Positions 53,575 through 63,782 of a DNA stretch of 64,000 bases are shown piece after piece. The DNA is from Polyangiaceae bacterium (GTDB lineage: Bacteria; Myxococcota_A; Polyangia; Polyangiales; Polyangiaceae): contig JADJXL010000025.1 of assembly GCA_016715885.1 (NCBI GenBank), forward strand, positions 806,001 through 870,000, written 5' to 3'. Within the stretch, counting starts at the first letter, position 1. Each line of letters opens with the position of its first letter. The notes under the pieces are model-generated. The model had not been told where the DNA came from. It saw nothing but the letters and a program-made list of their open reading frames with translations, and made no database searches. Position numbers and translations under genes: made by a program.

Positions 53575-55607
53575 TCAACCGCCAGGGCTGAACATGATCG
53601 GGTAAACGACCGTCACGATGCCGCCTTCGGGTTGCGGGAACGACAAACCATAGAAGGCTCGCACGACGCACGAAACGACGCCGCCGTCCGGCATGTCCGA
53701 TCCACCATTACCCACGTTCGACACGGCTCCGTCACGACCGATGACGAAACGCACCGAAACGCGACCCTGCAAGTTCGGATTGTTTCGCAATCCGTTTTCG
53801 TAGCACAATCGGAACCGACCGAAGTTTTGCCGAACGATACGCTGAATGACCTCGGGGGGCAAACGACCGCTCACGCTCGTTGCGCCCATGCGCACCTGCG
53901 GGGGCTTGGTCCTGTGCGACCCGGACAAACGTCCATGTCCCGAGCCAAACCCTTGGCCAGTGCCCGTGCCTGCGCCATGACCAATCGTACCGATCGAACC
54001 GAGGCCGATGCCTTCACCGCGACCGCCGCCACCTTCGCCAATACCGGACAAACCAAGGCCACCAGCGCCAAACGAATCACCGATGTTGTCGCCCCACATG
54101 TTGCCGCGAGCGCTCAATGGATCGTTGCCGAGCGAATCGTCGCGGCCCCACGGAGCGGTCGGAGCATTCGGATCACCACCGGCGCCCGCATTGAGCAGAC
54201 CGATCATGCCGAATTCAGCGGCGTCACGAAGAGCAGCTTGGCGAGCAATGTGCGGGTCGGTATTGTCCTTGGGACCCTGCACGCCAAACTTATTTCCGCT
54301 CGCCTTGGTATTGGGATTCCCCATGGAACCCTCTTCACCCTTGGCGCGTGTGCCCGTGCCGCCTTCTTTGTTGTCCGCGTTGTTTTCCGCAGTCTCCTCC
54401 GGCGGCTTCTCCTCTTGCTCCTTTTCGGCTGCCGCATTGAGGTATTGCTGAATCATGAATTTCTGGTCGTCCGAAATGCCATCTTCACCCGTGGCTCCGA
54501 GCGGCGGCATGAAAAACGCCATTGCCGCCAAAAGTCCAAGGTGCACGGCCGCCGACAAACCATGGTACATGAACCCTTGCGCGTCGACGTTGAAGCGACC
54601 CGCGACCGCACGACCAGCATTGACCGTCGACACCTGAAAAATCAAACCATCGATGTCGATCTTCGCCTTGGAACCTGCGGGCAATGCAATTTGCATCGCG
54701 CCCGAAAGCTCGGCGCAAGGTTGCGTTTTCCCACTATCGATCGCTTGCTGCACGGTCATCTTCGGCTGCCCAGCAAGCTCGATCGAACCTTTTGCTCGAG
54801 GCAAAAGGACGACGGAAATCGAACCACCACGATCCGCGAGCACCACGGGAACCCGCGCTGCGCCAATTTTTCTTGCGGCACGTAATAGTCGCATTGCGAC
54901 GTCTTGCTCTTCTCTTCGCCCACGTAATACGAACGCGGCGGAGTCAAGTGCGCGACGTGCAGGATCGTTTGATCCCAAAGAATCATCACTTCCACCGACG
55001 CCGTCGACGTCTCGACCTCTTCATTCGGGACGTCCGGGCCGCTCTTGACGAGCTGGTACGTGTACGAACCTTCCGGTGCGTCGTGCGGAACCTCGTCGTG
55101 CGCAGGCGCCTTCGGCTGAGCAAACGGGTTGTTCCCGCCAAACGGATCGGCACCGAACGCAGGCGTAGCGCTCGCCGCGCCAAACGGATTGGCTCCGGCA
55201 AACGGATTGGCCGGCGCGCCGAACGGATTGCCCGCAGCGGGAGCGGCAAACGGATTTCCCGCAGCAGGAGCGGCACCTGCAGCCACGGCAACCGGCTCGG
55301 CCTTTTCCAGCACCAGCTTCGTCCCGCCAATCTGAACCTGGTCATTCACGTGAATCTTGACCTTGTTCACCCGCGCGCCATTGACCAGCGTCCCAGGCTC
55401 GTTGCCCAAATCAATCAGCGTAATGTCCTCGAGCGAAGCAACTTCGATGACCGCATGCATACGCGACGCAAGCTCGTCGTCGACGCGCAAATGGCTCTTC
55501 GGATCTTTTCCAACCTTGACGATATCCTGGGTTACGGTTTCTCGACGCACCAATGCGTCATTCTGATAAAGCGCAAACGTCAATGCGACTTTTTGCTTGC
55601 CTTGCAT
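53575..55607 (-). CDS. FHA-domain AgmX/PglI-type protein, frameshifted
   Basis: The N-terminal FHA domain (VKVGKDPKSHLRVDDELASRMHAVIEV, GTLVNGARVNKV) binds phosphothreonine. It is followed by an N-P-F-G/A repeat linker and then a membrane segment (AVHLGLLAAMAFFMPP). A Gly-rich stretch leads to a C-terminal AgmX/TonB-like domain (RLPPEVIQRIVRQNFGRFRLCYENGL...GRVSVRFVIGRDG). Near 54867 the frame changes: CDYYVPQEK in the first frame continues as IGAARVPVVLADRGG in the second, implying one indel. AgmX-type proteins are linked to gliding-motor and outer-membrane outlet functions in myxobacteria. The start at ATG 55607 (MQGKQK) is chosen because upstream sequence shows no similarity. Confidence 0.75.
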
Positions 55608-55964
55608 GGTCCGCCAGCCTTTCTCGTGCCGTCCCGCGTCAACGCGGGGAAATGCCCCGCGAACATGTCGAAGGGCTCGTTGTCCAAAATTTTTCGAATC
55701 GATCGGCGAAAGCGTATTCGCCCTCGCCAAAACCTCGACCGAAGTGCCCATCTTCGCGGCATTTCGGAGAGGTCGTTTCCATGCGAGCCCAAGACAGCAA
55801 CAAGGACCCAAGGTTCCCAGCTTTTGAGTGATCCAACGTCGGCGTTGATTTTGGTGGGGTGTCGCACCGCTCGCGATCAGGACAGATCCCGCTCGAGCGC
55901 AATGTGGGGCACGAAAAGCGCGGGGAGCTTGACGGCCGCCCCCGACGGTCGTCAAGAAGGAGCT
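55608..55964. other. Intergenic region without a recognisable gene
   Basis: These 357 bases separate two minus-strand genes. Frames are open by GC bias in several registers but show no coding character, ribosome site or RNA motif that I recognise. The promoter of the FHA/AgmX gene should lie at the left side of the region. Confidence 0.4.
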
Positions 55965-56858
55965 TCAATTCGGCACGGGCGGCTCTGAAAAGCAGCCGAT
56001 CGTCGTATCGATGCGGAAGTTCGATTCGCTCGTGTGCCGCTCGGCGAAGAAGAAGTCGAGCGAATACTTGTTGCCGGGCACGATCCCTAGTTCTGCAGCG
56101 CGGGCGTCGAGGTCCACGGAGCTGCTCTGAGCGCCGTGCACGCCACCGAGGTTGATGGCGAGCCTGCCATTGATGTACGTAAACAGATCGTCGTCTCCCG
56201 TGAACGTGAACACCTCACCGCCTTTGTACTCGAATTGCGTACGCATCTCGAGCGTGAAGTGATAATTGTGAATGTTCCCCTCGTTGCCAAAGCCTTGGTC
56301 ATCAATCGGGAAAAACGCATTGCTGGCGAACGTGTATGTCCCATTGCCGGCATCCATCAGCGGAATTTCGATCGGTATCGCGATGTTGACGCCTGGAACG
56401 TCGTTGTACCATTGATCGAAGTTTTCTTTGCCGGTCGTCGTCGGCGTCGTCGGATTGCCGGCATAAACGGGTTTCGCATCCGGACCGAGCATCGATTGCA
56501 CGATGCCCAAATCATTGCCGACCACGTACTCGAAATCAGGATGGCTCACGGCAAAGTCGCGCACGATTGCCTTGAGAATCGTATTGCAATTCGGGCCGCC
56601 TCCGCCCCCGCCCGCTCCGCCTACGCCCGCGGGGAAAATGACGCCCCCATCGCCACCTTGTCCCATGCCACCGACTTCCCCGCCTCCTTGATTGGCGCCG
56701 CCTTGTCCCGCACCACCTTGGCCGCTGCCGCTCGAGCTCGATGCGCTCGAACCTACCGTGGTGCTGGCGTCGGGCGAACATGCCAATGGCAAAGCCGTGA
56801 TCAGCGCCGCAAAGCCTAAAAGACAAACGGGTCCGCGCATTACGTTCGATGATTTCAT
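55965..56858 (-). CDS. Fibro-slime-domain lipoprotein
   Basis: The 297-aa protein has a signal peptide with lipobox (ITALPLAC), a long Ser/Gly linker, then a fibro-slime (TIGR02148)-type domain. Recognisable parts are AIVRDFAVSHPDFEYV, FDQWYNDVPGVNIAIP, FEYKGGEVFTFTGDDDLFTY, INGRLAINLGGVH and YSLDFFFAERHTSESNFRI. Such domains, related to PA14, are found in extracellular matrix and adhesin proteins. It is probably surface-anchored and carbohydrate-binding. Confidence 0.85.
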   Translation of the reverse strand: MKSSNVMRGPVCLLGFAALITALPLACSPDASTTVGSSASSSSGSGQGGAGQGGANQGGGEVGGMGQGGDGGVIFPAGVGGAGGGGGGPNCNTILKAIVRDFAVSHPDFEYVVGNDLGIVQSMLGPDAKPVYAGNPTTPTTTGKENFDQWYNDVPGVNIAIPIEIPLMDAGNGTYTFASNAFFPIDDQGFGNEGNIHNYHFTLEMRTQFEYKGGEVFTFTGDDDLFTYINGRLAINLGGVHGAQSSSVDLDARAAELGIVPGNKYSLDFFFAERHTSESNFRIDTTIGCFSEPPVPN

Positions 56859-57025
56859 ACAAGCGATGATGCGCGCCTCGAGCGTGCCGTGTCAAGCGAC
56901 AAGAGCGTACGCGAGCACCGAACCTCAGCCGCGTGCATTCGTGCAGCTAGACATTGACTTTTGCCGACAGGCGTGGAGGATGAGCATGCGAGTCGCTCTC
57001 GCACCCATCGAGCTCGCAAACCGCC

Positions 57026-57592
57026 ATGACCCAACTCCAATCCACCTTCATTACCCGCTTCATCTCGATCACGTTGATTGCATTGTCGCAGCTCGGAGCG
57101 CCGAGCTTGGCGCGCGCGGATCTTCCGCGTCCTCCGGGCTGGGAGCCGTCATGTTCGATTGAAAAAGAACAGAAAAGCGGCGCGCTCTGCAAACAATGCC
57201 GGGGCTACCAGAATCCGGACCCCTGTCAAGAAGCTCTGCAAAAAGACGGGTACACTCGGCGCTGCGAGGAAGGCGGCGCGGGTAGCTACGTCGCCGTTTG
57301 GTGCAAAGGACCTGCTCCATCGAATTCGAGCGCTGCGCCGCCTTCGTCCGCAGCACCTTCGGCGACATCACCCGAGCCGACCCCCTCCTCGACCGCCGCA
57401 TCTGCGATTCCCGCCGTATCTGCAACACCTACGCCGCCTCCAGTGGGCCCAACACCCGACAATCGTCGCGGGAGCGGCATGTGCAGCATTCACGCAATCG
57501 ATCACGCGCCCGATGCAAACATGCTTGCACTCTTGGCCGCTGGCATTGGCATAATACTCGTGCGCCGTCGTTCATACCGCAATCACGGATGA
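57026..57592 (+). CDS. Hypothetical exported protein with C-terminal membrane anchor
   Basis: The 188-aa protein has a Sec signal (ITLIALSQLGAPSLARA), a Cys-containing domain of about 70 residues (CSIEKEQKSGALCKQC and CQEAL), a long Ala/Ser/Pro linker, and a final hydrophobic helix (MLALLAAGIGIILV) with RRR. This layout matches MYXO-CTERM-like sorting tails. Function is unknown. Confidence 0.65.
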   Translation: MTQLQSTFITRFISITLIALSQLGAPSLARADLPRPPGWEPSCSIEKEQKSGALCKQCRGYQNPDPCQEALQKDGYTRRCEEGGAGSYVAVWCKGPAPSNSSAAPPSSAAPSATSPEPTPSSTAASAIPAVSATPTPPPVGPTPDNRRGSGMCSIHAIDHAPDANMLALLAAGIGIILVRRRSYRNHG

Positions 57593-57673
57593 CGTCGGCT
57601 CGATGCACAGCTTGCCCGTCTGATTTCAGCCGCTTGCGTTCGATCCGCAATTTGCCACGATGACGAAAGCACC

Positions 57674-58153
57674 ATGGACAAACGAGCTCTCCTCGATGCA
57701 CTCCGCTCACGTCTCGAAGAAGAACGAGCTGCGATGGCGCGGATTGCGCTCGAAGCGGCTGCCGCGGTGACGCACGAAGACAACAAGCCCGAAAACGACA
57801 AGGACATGCGTTCGACGGAGGCGTCCTACCTCGCTCGAGGGCAAGCCGAACGAGCTCGGGAGCTCGAACGATCCCTTGCGTTGCTCAGCTCCATTCCGGT
57901 TCGAACGTTTTCCTCGGGCGACAAGATCGCTGCCACGGCGCTCGTGGAGTTATCACAAGGCACATCGAAGCTCGTTTGCTTCATTTTGCCCGTTGCCGGC
58001 GGGCAACGCATTCGCGCGGGTGAAACGGACGTGCAGGTGGTCACTCCGACGAGCCCCCTGGGAAAAGCATTGATGGGTTTATCGGAAGGGGACGACGCGG
58101 AAGTGAGCACGCCGCAGGGAACCAAAGTGTATGAGATAACAAACGTACGCTAG
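57674..58153 (+). CDS. GreA/GreB-like transcription factor homologue
   Basis: The 159-aa protein has an N-terminal helical hairpin (RSRLEEERAAMARIALEAAA; ARELERSLALLSSI) and a C-terminal FKBP-like domain (QVVTPTSPLGKALMGLSEGDDAEV) typical of GreA/GreB C termini. The acidic tip residues that stimulate RNA polymerase cleavage in true Gre factors are not obvious in the hairpin. It may therefore be a Gfh/Rnk-like polymerase-binding regulator. It is monocistronic, with a tandem-repeat tract directly downstream. Confidence 0.72.
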   Translation: MDKRALLDALRSRLEEERAAMARIALEAAAAVTHEDNKPENDKDMRSTEASYLARGQAERARELERSLALLSSIPVRTFSSGDKIAATALVELSQGTSKLVCFILPVAGGQRIRAGETDVQVVTPTSPLGKALMGLSEGDDAEVSTPQGTKVYEITNVR

Positions 58154-58194
58154 GATCGCAGTCGACGAGCCCAGTTTTTCGTAAGCCAACCCTA

Positions 58195-58472
58195 AAACGA
58201 GGCATCGGGCGAGGGCATGCGTTTAGCCTCGACCCTACCCGCAAGGCATTGCGCGAGGGGATGCGTTTAGCCTCGACCCTTGCCGACAGGCATCGCGCGA
58301 GGGGGTGTGCATAGCCCCGAGGCTAGAACGAGGCCTCGGGCGAGGGCATCAAGATAGCCTCGACCTTGCCGACAGGCATCGCGCGAGGGGATGCGTTTAG
58401 CCTCGACCCTTGCCGACAGGCTTGGCGCGAGGGCATGCGTTTAGCCTCGACCCTTGCCGACAGGCTTGGCGG
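58195..58472. repeat. Tandem repeat tract, six units of 43-44 bp
   Basis: The core GTTTAGCCTCGACCC recurs at 58221, 58265, 58309, 58352, 58395 and 58439, linked by variants of TGCCGACAGGCATCGCGCGAG. The units have diverged, and one carries CATAGCCCCGAGG. The tract fills most of the 422-base gap between the Gre-like gene and the M3 peptidase. No gene is visible in it. Confidence 0.85.
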
Positions 58473-58575
58473 CTAATTCCCGATATGCCTGACGTCCAAG
58501 TTCGTCACAACAGGTGGCGCGCGTCGTCCAATTGCGGTATGGCACGTTCGAGTCACACGAGAGGAGTCTTCGCCG

Positions 58576-60786
58576 ATGCGTAACCATGTTTTGTTTTTCG
58601 GAGCCACTGCCCTTGCCGGCGCGTCCGCGTGCGCGTCGGCCCCTGAACCTGCGCCCTCTGCGAATGCACTTCCCGTTGTATCCGCCACCGCGACGACCAC
58701 TGCAATGACCTCGGCTCCTGCACCTGAAACGACCAATCCTTTGCTCGAGAAATGGACCGGGCCGTTTGGCGGTGTTCCGCCGTTTGCCAAGGTCAAGGTC
58801 GAGTTGTTCCAACCTGCGATCCTTGCGGCGATGGACGAACAACGTCGAGAGATCGACGCGCTTGCGAAAAATCCGGCATCGCCCACGTTCGACAACACGA
58901 TTGCGGCCATGGAAGACATGGGCCGAACGTTCGATCGGGTCATGGTGCTGTACGGCATTTGGGCGTCGACGATGAATGGCCCGGAATTTCAGGCGGTCGA
59001 GCGAGAAATGGCGCCGAAGCTCGCGGCATTTTCGGACGAAATCACGCAGAACGAGGCGCTCTTCAAGCGGATCGAAGGCGTCTACAATTCTCCTGAAAAG
59101 GCCAAGCTCACGGCCGAGCAGCAAAGGCTCACCTGGCGCCATTATACGTATTTCGTGCGTTCCGGCGCGAAATTGGATGCAGCGGCGAAAAAACGCGTCG
59201 GGGAAATCAACCAGCGCCTCGCATCGCTCTACACGAACTTCAGCCAAAACGTGCTCGCGGACGAAGAAAACTACACGGTGGTCATCGAGAAAGAATCGGA
59301 CCTCGATGGTTTGCCCGAATCGGTGCGTTCCGCAGCGGCTGCGGCGGCAAAAGCCAAAGGAATGGAAGGCAAGTGGGTCATTACGAATACGAGGTCGTCG
59401 GTCGAACCATTCCTCACGTATTCGGCGCGCGATGAACTACGCGAAAAGGTGTGGAAAAACTTCGTCAGTCGCGGTGACAATGGCGATGCGCGTGACAACA
59501 AGAAGATCATTTCGGAGATACTAAAACTCCGGGCGGAACGAGCAAAGCTGCTCGGATACGAAACGCATGCGCATTGGCGTTTGGAAAATGCCATGGCGAA
59601 GACGCCCGATCGAGCGATGGCGCTTTTGGAAGAAGTTTGGCCGGCGGCGGTGGCGCGGGTGCGTGAAGAGGTCGCGGACATGACGGCGATCGCGAAAAAG
59701 GCGGGCGTCAAGCGCAAGGTCGAGCCGTGGGATTATCGGTTTTACGCGGAAAAGGTGCGCAAGGCCAAGTACGACCTCGACGAGAACGAGGTAAAACCTT
59801 ACTTGCAGTTGGAAAAACTCCGCGAAGGGATGTTTTGGGTCGCGGGAGAGCTTTTCGGATTCAGCTTCACGCCGGTCACGAACGTGGAAGTGTATCATCC
59901 CGACGTGCGCGTTTGGGAGGTCAAGAACAAGTCGACCGGCAAACACGTGGGGCTGTGGTATTTCGATCCGTATGCACGCAAGGGGAAGCGCTCTGGAGCG
60001 TGGATGAATGCGTATCGAAGCCAGGAGCGATTCAAGGGCGAGGTGACGACGATCGTCAGCAACAATTCCAATTTCGTGAAGGGCAAGGAGGGCGAGCCTA
60101 TCCTGATTAGCTGGACGGATGCGCAAACGTTGTTCCACGAATTTGGTCATGCGCTGCATGGTTTGAGCTCGAACGTCACGTACCCGACGCTTTCGGGCAC
60201 GCACGTCGCGCGGGACTATGTCGAGTTTCCGTCGCAATTGCTCGAACATTGGCTTTCGACGCCGGAGCTGCTCGAAAAGTTTGCGGTCCATTACCAGACG
60301 GGCAAACCGCTACCGAAGGAGCTCGCCGCAAAAATCGAAAAGGCGTCGACGTTCAATCAGGGGTTTGGCACGGTGGAATATTTGAGCAGCGCGCTCATCG
60401 ACATGAAGCTGCACCTCGCGGGCGCCAAGGACATCGACGCGGGGGCATTCGAGCGGGACACGTTGAAGGCGCTCGGTATGCCTGCGGAAATCGTGATGCG
60501 TCATCGCACGCCGCAGTTCAGCCACGTCTTTGCGGGCGATGGGTATTCGGCCGGATACTACAGCTATCTATGGTCGGATACGCTGACGGCGGATGCGTAC
60601 AATGCGTTTACGGAGGCGAAAGGTCCGTACGACGCGGCCGTTGCCGAGCGACTGCGGAAGCACGTGTTTTCCGTGGGAGATACGATTGACCCGGCCGAAG
60701 GGTATCGGGCATTTCGAGGCAAGGATGCGGGAACGGAGGCGCTCATGAAGAAGCGTGGATTTGCGACGAAAGCAAAGAAGAAATAA
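58576..60786 (+). CDS. M3-family zinc oligopeptidase (Dcp/peptidyl-dipeptidase type)
   Basis: The 736-aa protein has an export signal that probably ends as a lipoprotein (GASAC), an Ala/Thr/Pro linker, then a full-length M3 peptidase. The zinc motif HEFGHALHGL lies at about residues 521-530 with the downstream glutamate in the DYVEFPSQLLEHWL segment. RHRTPQFSHVFAGDGYSAGYYSYLWSD is the substrate-binding region typical of Dcp. It should cut dipeptides or short peptides outside the cytoplasm, consistent with a proteolytic predator. Confidence 0.88.
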   Translation: MRNHVLFFGATALAGASACASAPEPAPSANALPVVSATATTTAMTSAPAPETTNPLLEKWTGPFGGVPPFAKVKVELFQPAILAAMDEQRREIDALAKNPASPTFDNTIAAMEDMGRTFDRVMVLYGIWASTMNGPEFQAVEREMAPKLAAFSDEITQNEALFKRIEGVYNSPEKAKLTAEQQRLTWRHYTYFVRSGAKLDAAAKKRVGEINQRLASLYTNFSQNVLADEENYTVVIEKESDLDGLPESVRSAAAAAAKAKGMEGKWVITNTRSSVEPFLTYSARDELREKVWKNFVSRGDNGDARDNKKIISEILKLRAERAKLLGYETHAHWRLENAMAKTPDRAMALLEEVWPAAVARVREEVADMTAIAKKAGVKRKVEPWDYRFYAEKVRKAKYDLDENEVKPYLQLEKLREGMFWVAGELFGFSFTPVTNVEVYHPDVRVWEVKNKSTGKHVGLWYFDPYARKGKRSGAWMNAYRSQERFKGEVTTIVSNNSNFVKGKEGEPILISWTDAQTLFHEFGHALHGLSSNVTYPTLSGTHVARDYVEFPSQLLEHWLSTPELLEKFAVHYQTGKPLPKELAAKIEKASTFNQGFGTVEYLSSALIDMKLHLAGAKDIDAGAFERDTLKALGMPAEIVMRHRTPQFSHVFAGDGYSAGYYSYLWSDTLTADAYNAFTEAKGPYDAAVAERLRKHVFSVGDTIDPAEGYRAFRGKDAGTEALMKKRGFATKAKKK

Positions 60787-60795
60787 CTCCCCCTC

Positions 60796-62049
60796 TCACG
60801 GCCCGATATGCTCCACGGGCCCATCGTTCACGATGTCGCCAAGCCACGCCGATAGTTTCTTGCCCTGTACGGCGGTCGAGTAAAACCCTGGGCCAAGCAG
60901 GTACGTATGCGTCGTGCTATCGACGAAATACGTTCCCCATTGGCCTGAGGTGCCCATGTGGTTGTCCCTCAAGTCCATGAGCCCCGCGGCATAGACGTTG
61001 CCATCGACCGATGACGCGATACCGTCGATGTTTTGGCAGTCGTTTTTGCCATAGCCAAAAAAGAGCGAAATGACGGCGTCACGTGTCGACGAAATGAGGC
61101 CGAGGCGCGCATTGGGGTACTTCTTGCCGACGTAATCCACGTAATGCACGATGCCGCCGCCATCGGGCCCTGCGCATTCGGGGCAATCCGCGGGCAAAGT
61201 ATTATTCAGGTTCCACAACGAACGCCAGCGGCTTTGCAGGCAAGGTGCGATGTATGCATCCGACATGGGCGGCCCGGAGTCATCCACGAGAATGACGGGC
61301 GTGGGGCAAAAAGCCTCCGCCACGCGAACGTAATTGTATGCTGCGCCAAACCCGCCGGCGCTGATTCCCGTCAGCAGTACCTTGGAGAGCCCCGGGAATG
61401 TCGGAATGATTCGCTTCAAGTAGAGATAGATATTGGCATACCCGACGAAATCCTGGTCTTTGGGCGACAAGGCCCCGGGGATGTCGACGTTCGTCGCATT
61501 GCCCGCATGAATGTCACCGGAACAATAGGGCACGTAGACCATGTTCCAATCTTTGACGGGGTTTTCATCGTTATTTGCATTGAAGATCCCTGCTGCTCCC
61601 GACGTGTTTTCCCACCCAGCAAATGCGACCGCGCCGAACGACGCCGGATTGATGCCGCACGTCGTACCATTGAAGCATGCGCCGCCGCCTTCGAGGTAAA
61701 TGACGAGCTTGTCGGAATCGGTTTGCGGACGAATGCCGAATCCCGCGGGCGATCCATTACGACACTTGGCGCCGTCGACTTCGATCCACGTCCACTTTCC
61801 GGGCGGCGCATCGATTGGTTTGATTGCCGGCCCATCGAATGGGCCCTCGGGACTGCAAACGACGCCGCCGCCGCCTTCGCCCCCAGCACCTGCCGCGCCG
61901 CCAGCGCCACCCGATCCACCCGCCCCCGACGAGGTTCCACCGGCAAAACCGCCGGTCACCGTGGGAGTTGAAGTGTCGCCACCGCACCCAGCAAGCGCAG
62001 CTACTGCGCCGACCGCCAAAGCCAACCCAATGATGTCGAGATGTTGCAT
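60796..62049 (-). CDS. Pectinacetylesterase (PAE/Notum)-family lipoprotein
   Basis: The 417-aa protein begins at ATG 62049 with a signal peptide and lipobox (AVAALAGC), then a Gly/Ala/Ser linker. The hydrolase domain shows PAE motifs: LVIYLEGGGACFNGTTCG (oxyanion strand), MVYVPYCSGDIHAG, and the nucleophile elbow GISAGGFGAAYN, with C-terminal DNHMGTSGQWG. Members remove acetyl or acyl esters from polysaccharides or proteins. It is convergent with the M3 peptidase and divergent from the PAS sensor. Confidence 0.85.
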   Translation of the reverse strand: MQHLDIIGLALAVGAVAALAGCGGDTSTPTVTGGFAGGTSSGAGGSGGAGGAAGAGGEGGGGVVCSPEGPFDGPAIKPIDAPPGKWTWIEVDGAKCRNGSPAGFGIRPQTDSDKLVIYLEGGGACFNGTTCGINPASFGAVAFAGWENTSGAAGIFNANNDENPVKDWNMVYVPYCSGDIHAGNATNVDIPGALSPKDQDFVGYANIYLYLKRIIPTFPGLSKVLLTGISAGGFGAAYNYVRVAEAFCPTPVILVDDSGPPMSDAYIAPCLQSRWRSLWNLNNTLPADCPECAGPDGGGIVHYVDYVGKKYPNARLGLISSTRDAVISLFFGYGKNDCQNIDGIASSVDGNVYAAGLMDLRDNHMGTSGQWGTYFVDSTTHTYLLGPGFYSTAVQGKKLSAWLGDIVNDGPVEHIGP

Positions 62050-62189
62050 GGTTCGAGAATATTCAGATTCTCCAAGAGAGCAAGCTTCATATGCATTGAC
62101 CTCGCCCAACGTTGTGGTACTGTCATCATTCTGGCGGTTTCTCGCTTGCATCCTACAGCAACCAGCGTCCGCAAGAGACCATACGAAGT

Positions 62190-63707
62190 ATGCCTGCACA
62201 ATCAATTGATACATTCGCATCCTTTTGGACCTCCTGCCCCGACGCCGCTTGTATTCTCGGCACGGACGGGCGAATCATGGCTACGAACCGAGCATTCTCC
62301 GATCTTCTTGGGGATCTCGTCGGAGTGCCATTTTCGGATCACGCTTCATTGGAAAACCGTGCTGGTGTGCAGGCGAAATTGGGCGCCCTGCTCGCTGGCG
62401 AATCGTCGATTTCATTTTATTCTGCGTGCACGCGTCCATCGGGAGAAAACATGCTCCTTGCGTGGCGAGCGTGGCGTACGAATCGGGAGGCTGCGCCTTT
62501 CGTTGCGGTTGCCTCGAGCGCTGAATTCTTGCGTGAAGGCGAGATTCGAATGGAGGAGGTGCTGCGCGCGCACCAAATCATTGATACGTCCCCGACCTTC
62601 GTCGTGGCGATCGATGCGAACGGGGCGACGGTCTTCATGAATTCGACGATGCTCGCGGCGATCGGGTACGCGCGTGACGAAGTCGTCAGTAAAAACTACC
62701 TCGAAACGTTCGTACCTGCACGTGAACATGCACTGCTTGGTTCAATCTTTCAGCGGCTGAATTCTGCGGACAAGACGACGCTCAACGAAAACCACGTCAT
62801 CAAGCGGGATGGCACGGAGATGCTCGTCGAATGGCACGGACGCCCCATATTCGACCACCACGGCAGACTCCAATACTTCTATGGCGTCGGTATCGACGTC
62901 ACCGAGCAGCGCCGGACGCAAAATGCTCTGCTCAAATCACAACAGCGTCTTGCATTGCATTTCAAGCAATCGCCTCTCGGGATGATCGAATGGGATCGTG
63001 AATTCCGCGTCGTGGATTGGAATCCTGCAGCCGAACGGATATTTGGCTATGGGCGTGAAGAAGCGATGGGGAAATATGCCCAGGAGCTCATCGTGCCCGA
63101 AGCCGTGCGACCGTACGTAGCTGATGTCTGGCAACAATTGCTCGATTCGCGCGGCGCGGTCAATGCTCACAATGAAAACGTCACGAAAGATGGGCGGACA
63201 ATCATATGCGAGTGGTCCAATACGACGCTCGTGGATGCGAGTGGCGAGGTAATGGGCGTCGCGTCGCTCGTCAATGACGTGACCGATCGCAAAAAGGCCG
63301 AAGAGGACCTGCGTGAACGCGAACGAGCGCAGGCTCAAACCATCGAGCAGTTGTCCGTACCCATCATCGATCTATGGGAAGGCATCATTGCAGTGCCGAT
63401 CGTGGGCACGATCGACGAATCACGAGCCGTACGCATGACGGAGAGCTTGCTCGAGGCCGTCGTTAAAAACAGCACGAAGTACGCGATTTTGGACTTGACG
63501 GGCGCCACTGCAATGGATGGATCCATCGCCAACCACCTTGGTGACATGATTCGAGCTGCGCGCCTCGTGGGCAGTGAATGCCTCGTCTCGGGCCTCGGCC
63601 CGGCGCTCGCGCGAACGCTCGTCGAGCTCGACGTGCCGCTGTCGGTCAAAACGTTTGGCTCGCTTCGAGCCGCTTTGCGGCATGCGATGCGCGTGATGCG
63701 CACGTAA
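62190..63707 (+). CDS. Multi-PAS sensor with C-terminal STAS domain (RsbR-like)
   Basis: The 505-aa protein has three PAS-like domains in a row: PDAACILGTDGRIMATNRAF, then SPTFVVAIDANGATVFMNST with a PAC motif (FYGVGIDVTEQRR), then FKQSPLGMIEWDREFRVVDW with LVNDVTDRKKAEEDL. After a short coiled linker comes a STAS domain (AVPIVGTIDESRAVRMTESLL, YAILDLTGATAMDGSIANHL). No kinase or cyclase follows, so it is likely a stressosome or anti-sigma-antagonist-type sensor. The start MPAQSID at 62190 is preferred to the longer frame from 62112. Confidence 0.85.
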   Translation: MPAQSIDTFASFWTSCPDAACILGTDGRIMATNRAFSDLLGDLVGVPFSDHASLENRAGVQAKLGALLAGESSISFYSACTRPSGENMLLAWRAWRTNREAAPFVAVASSAEFLREGEIRMEEVLRAHQIIDTSPTFVVAIDANGATVFMNSTMLAAIGYARDEVVSKNYLETFVPAREHALLGSIFQRLNSADKTTLNENHVIKRDGTEMLVEWHGRPIFDHHGRLQYFYGVGIDVTEQRRTQNALLKSQQRLALHFKQSPLGMIEWDREFRVVDWNPAAERIFGYGREEAMGKYAQELIVPEAVRPYVADVWQQLLDSRGAVNAHNENVTKDGRTIICEWSNTTLVDASGEVMGVASLVNDVTDRKKAEEDLRERERAQAQTIEQLSVPIIDLWEGIIAVPIVGTIDESRAVRMTESLLEAVVKNSTKYAILDLTGATAMDGSIANHLGDMIRAARLVGSECLVSGLGPALARTLVELDVPLSVKTFGSLRAALRHAMRVMRT

Positions 63708-63782
63708 AACGACGTCCGATTTCACTCCTGCGATGTTTTTGGGCTTTGCACGACCACGCCGGGTCGTGCATGCTTCGCTATC

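Noticed and set aside
63747..63770. Rho-independent terminator after the PAS/STAS gene
   Set aside because: The 9-bp stem is real but no T-run follows on either strand, so only a hairpin can be claimed.
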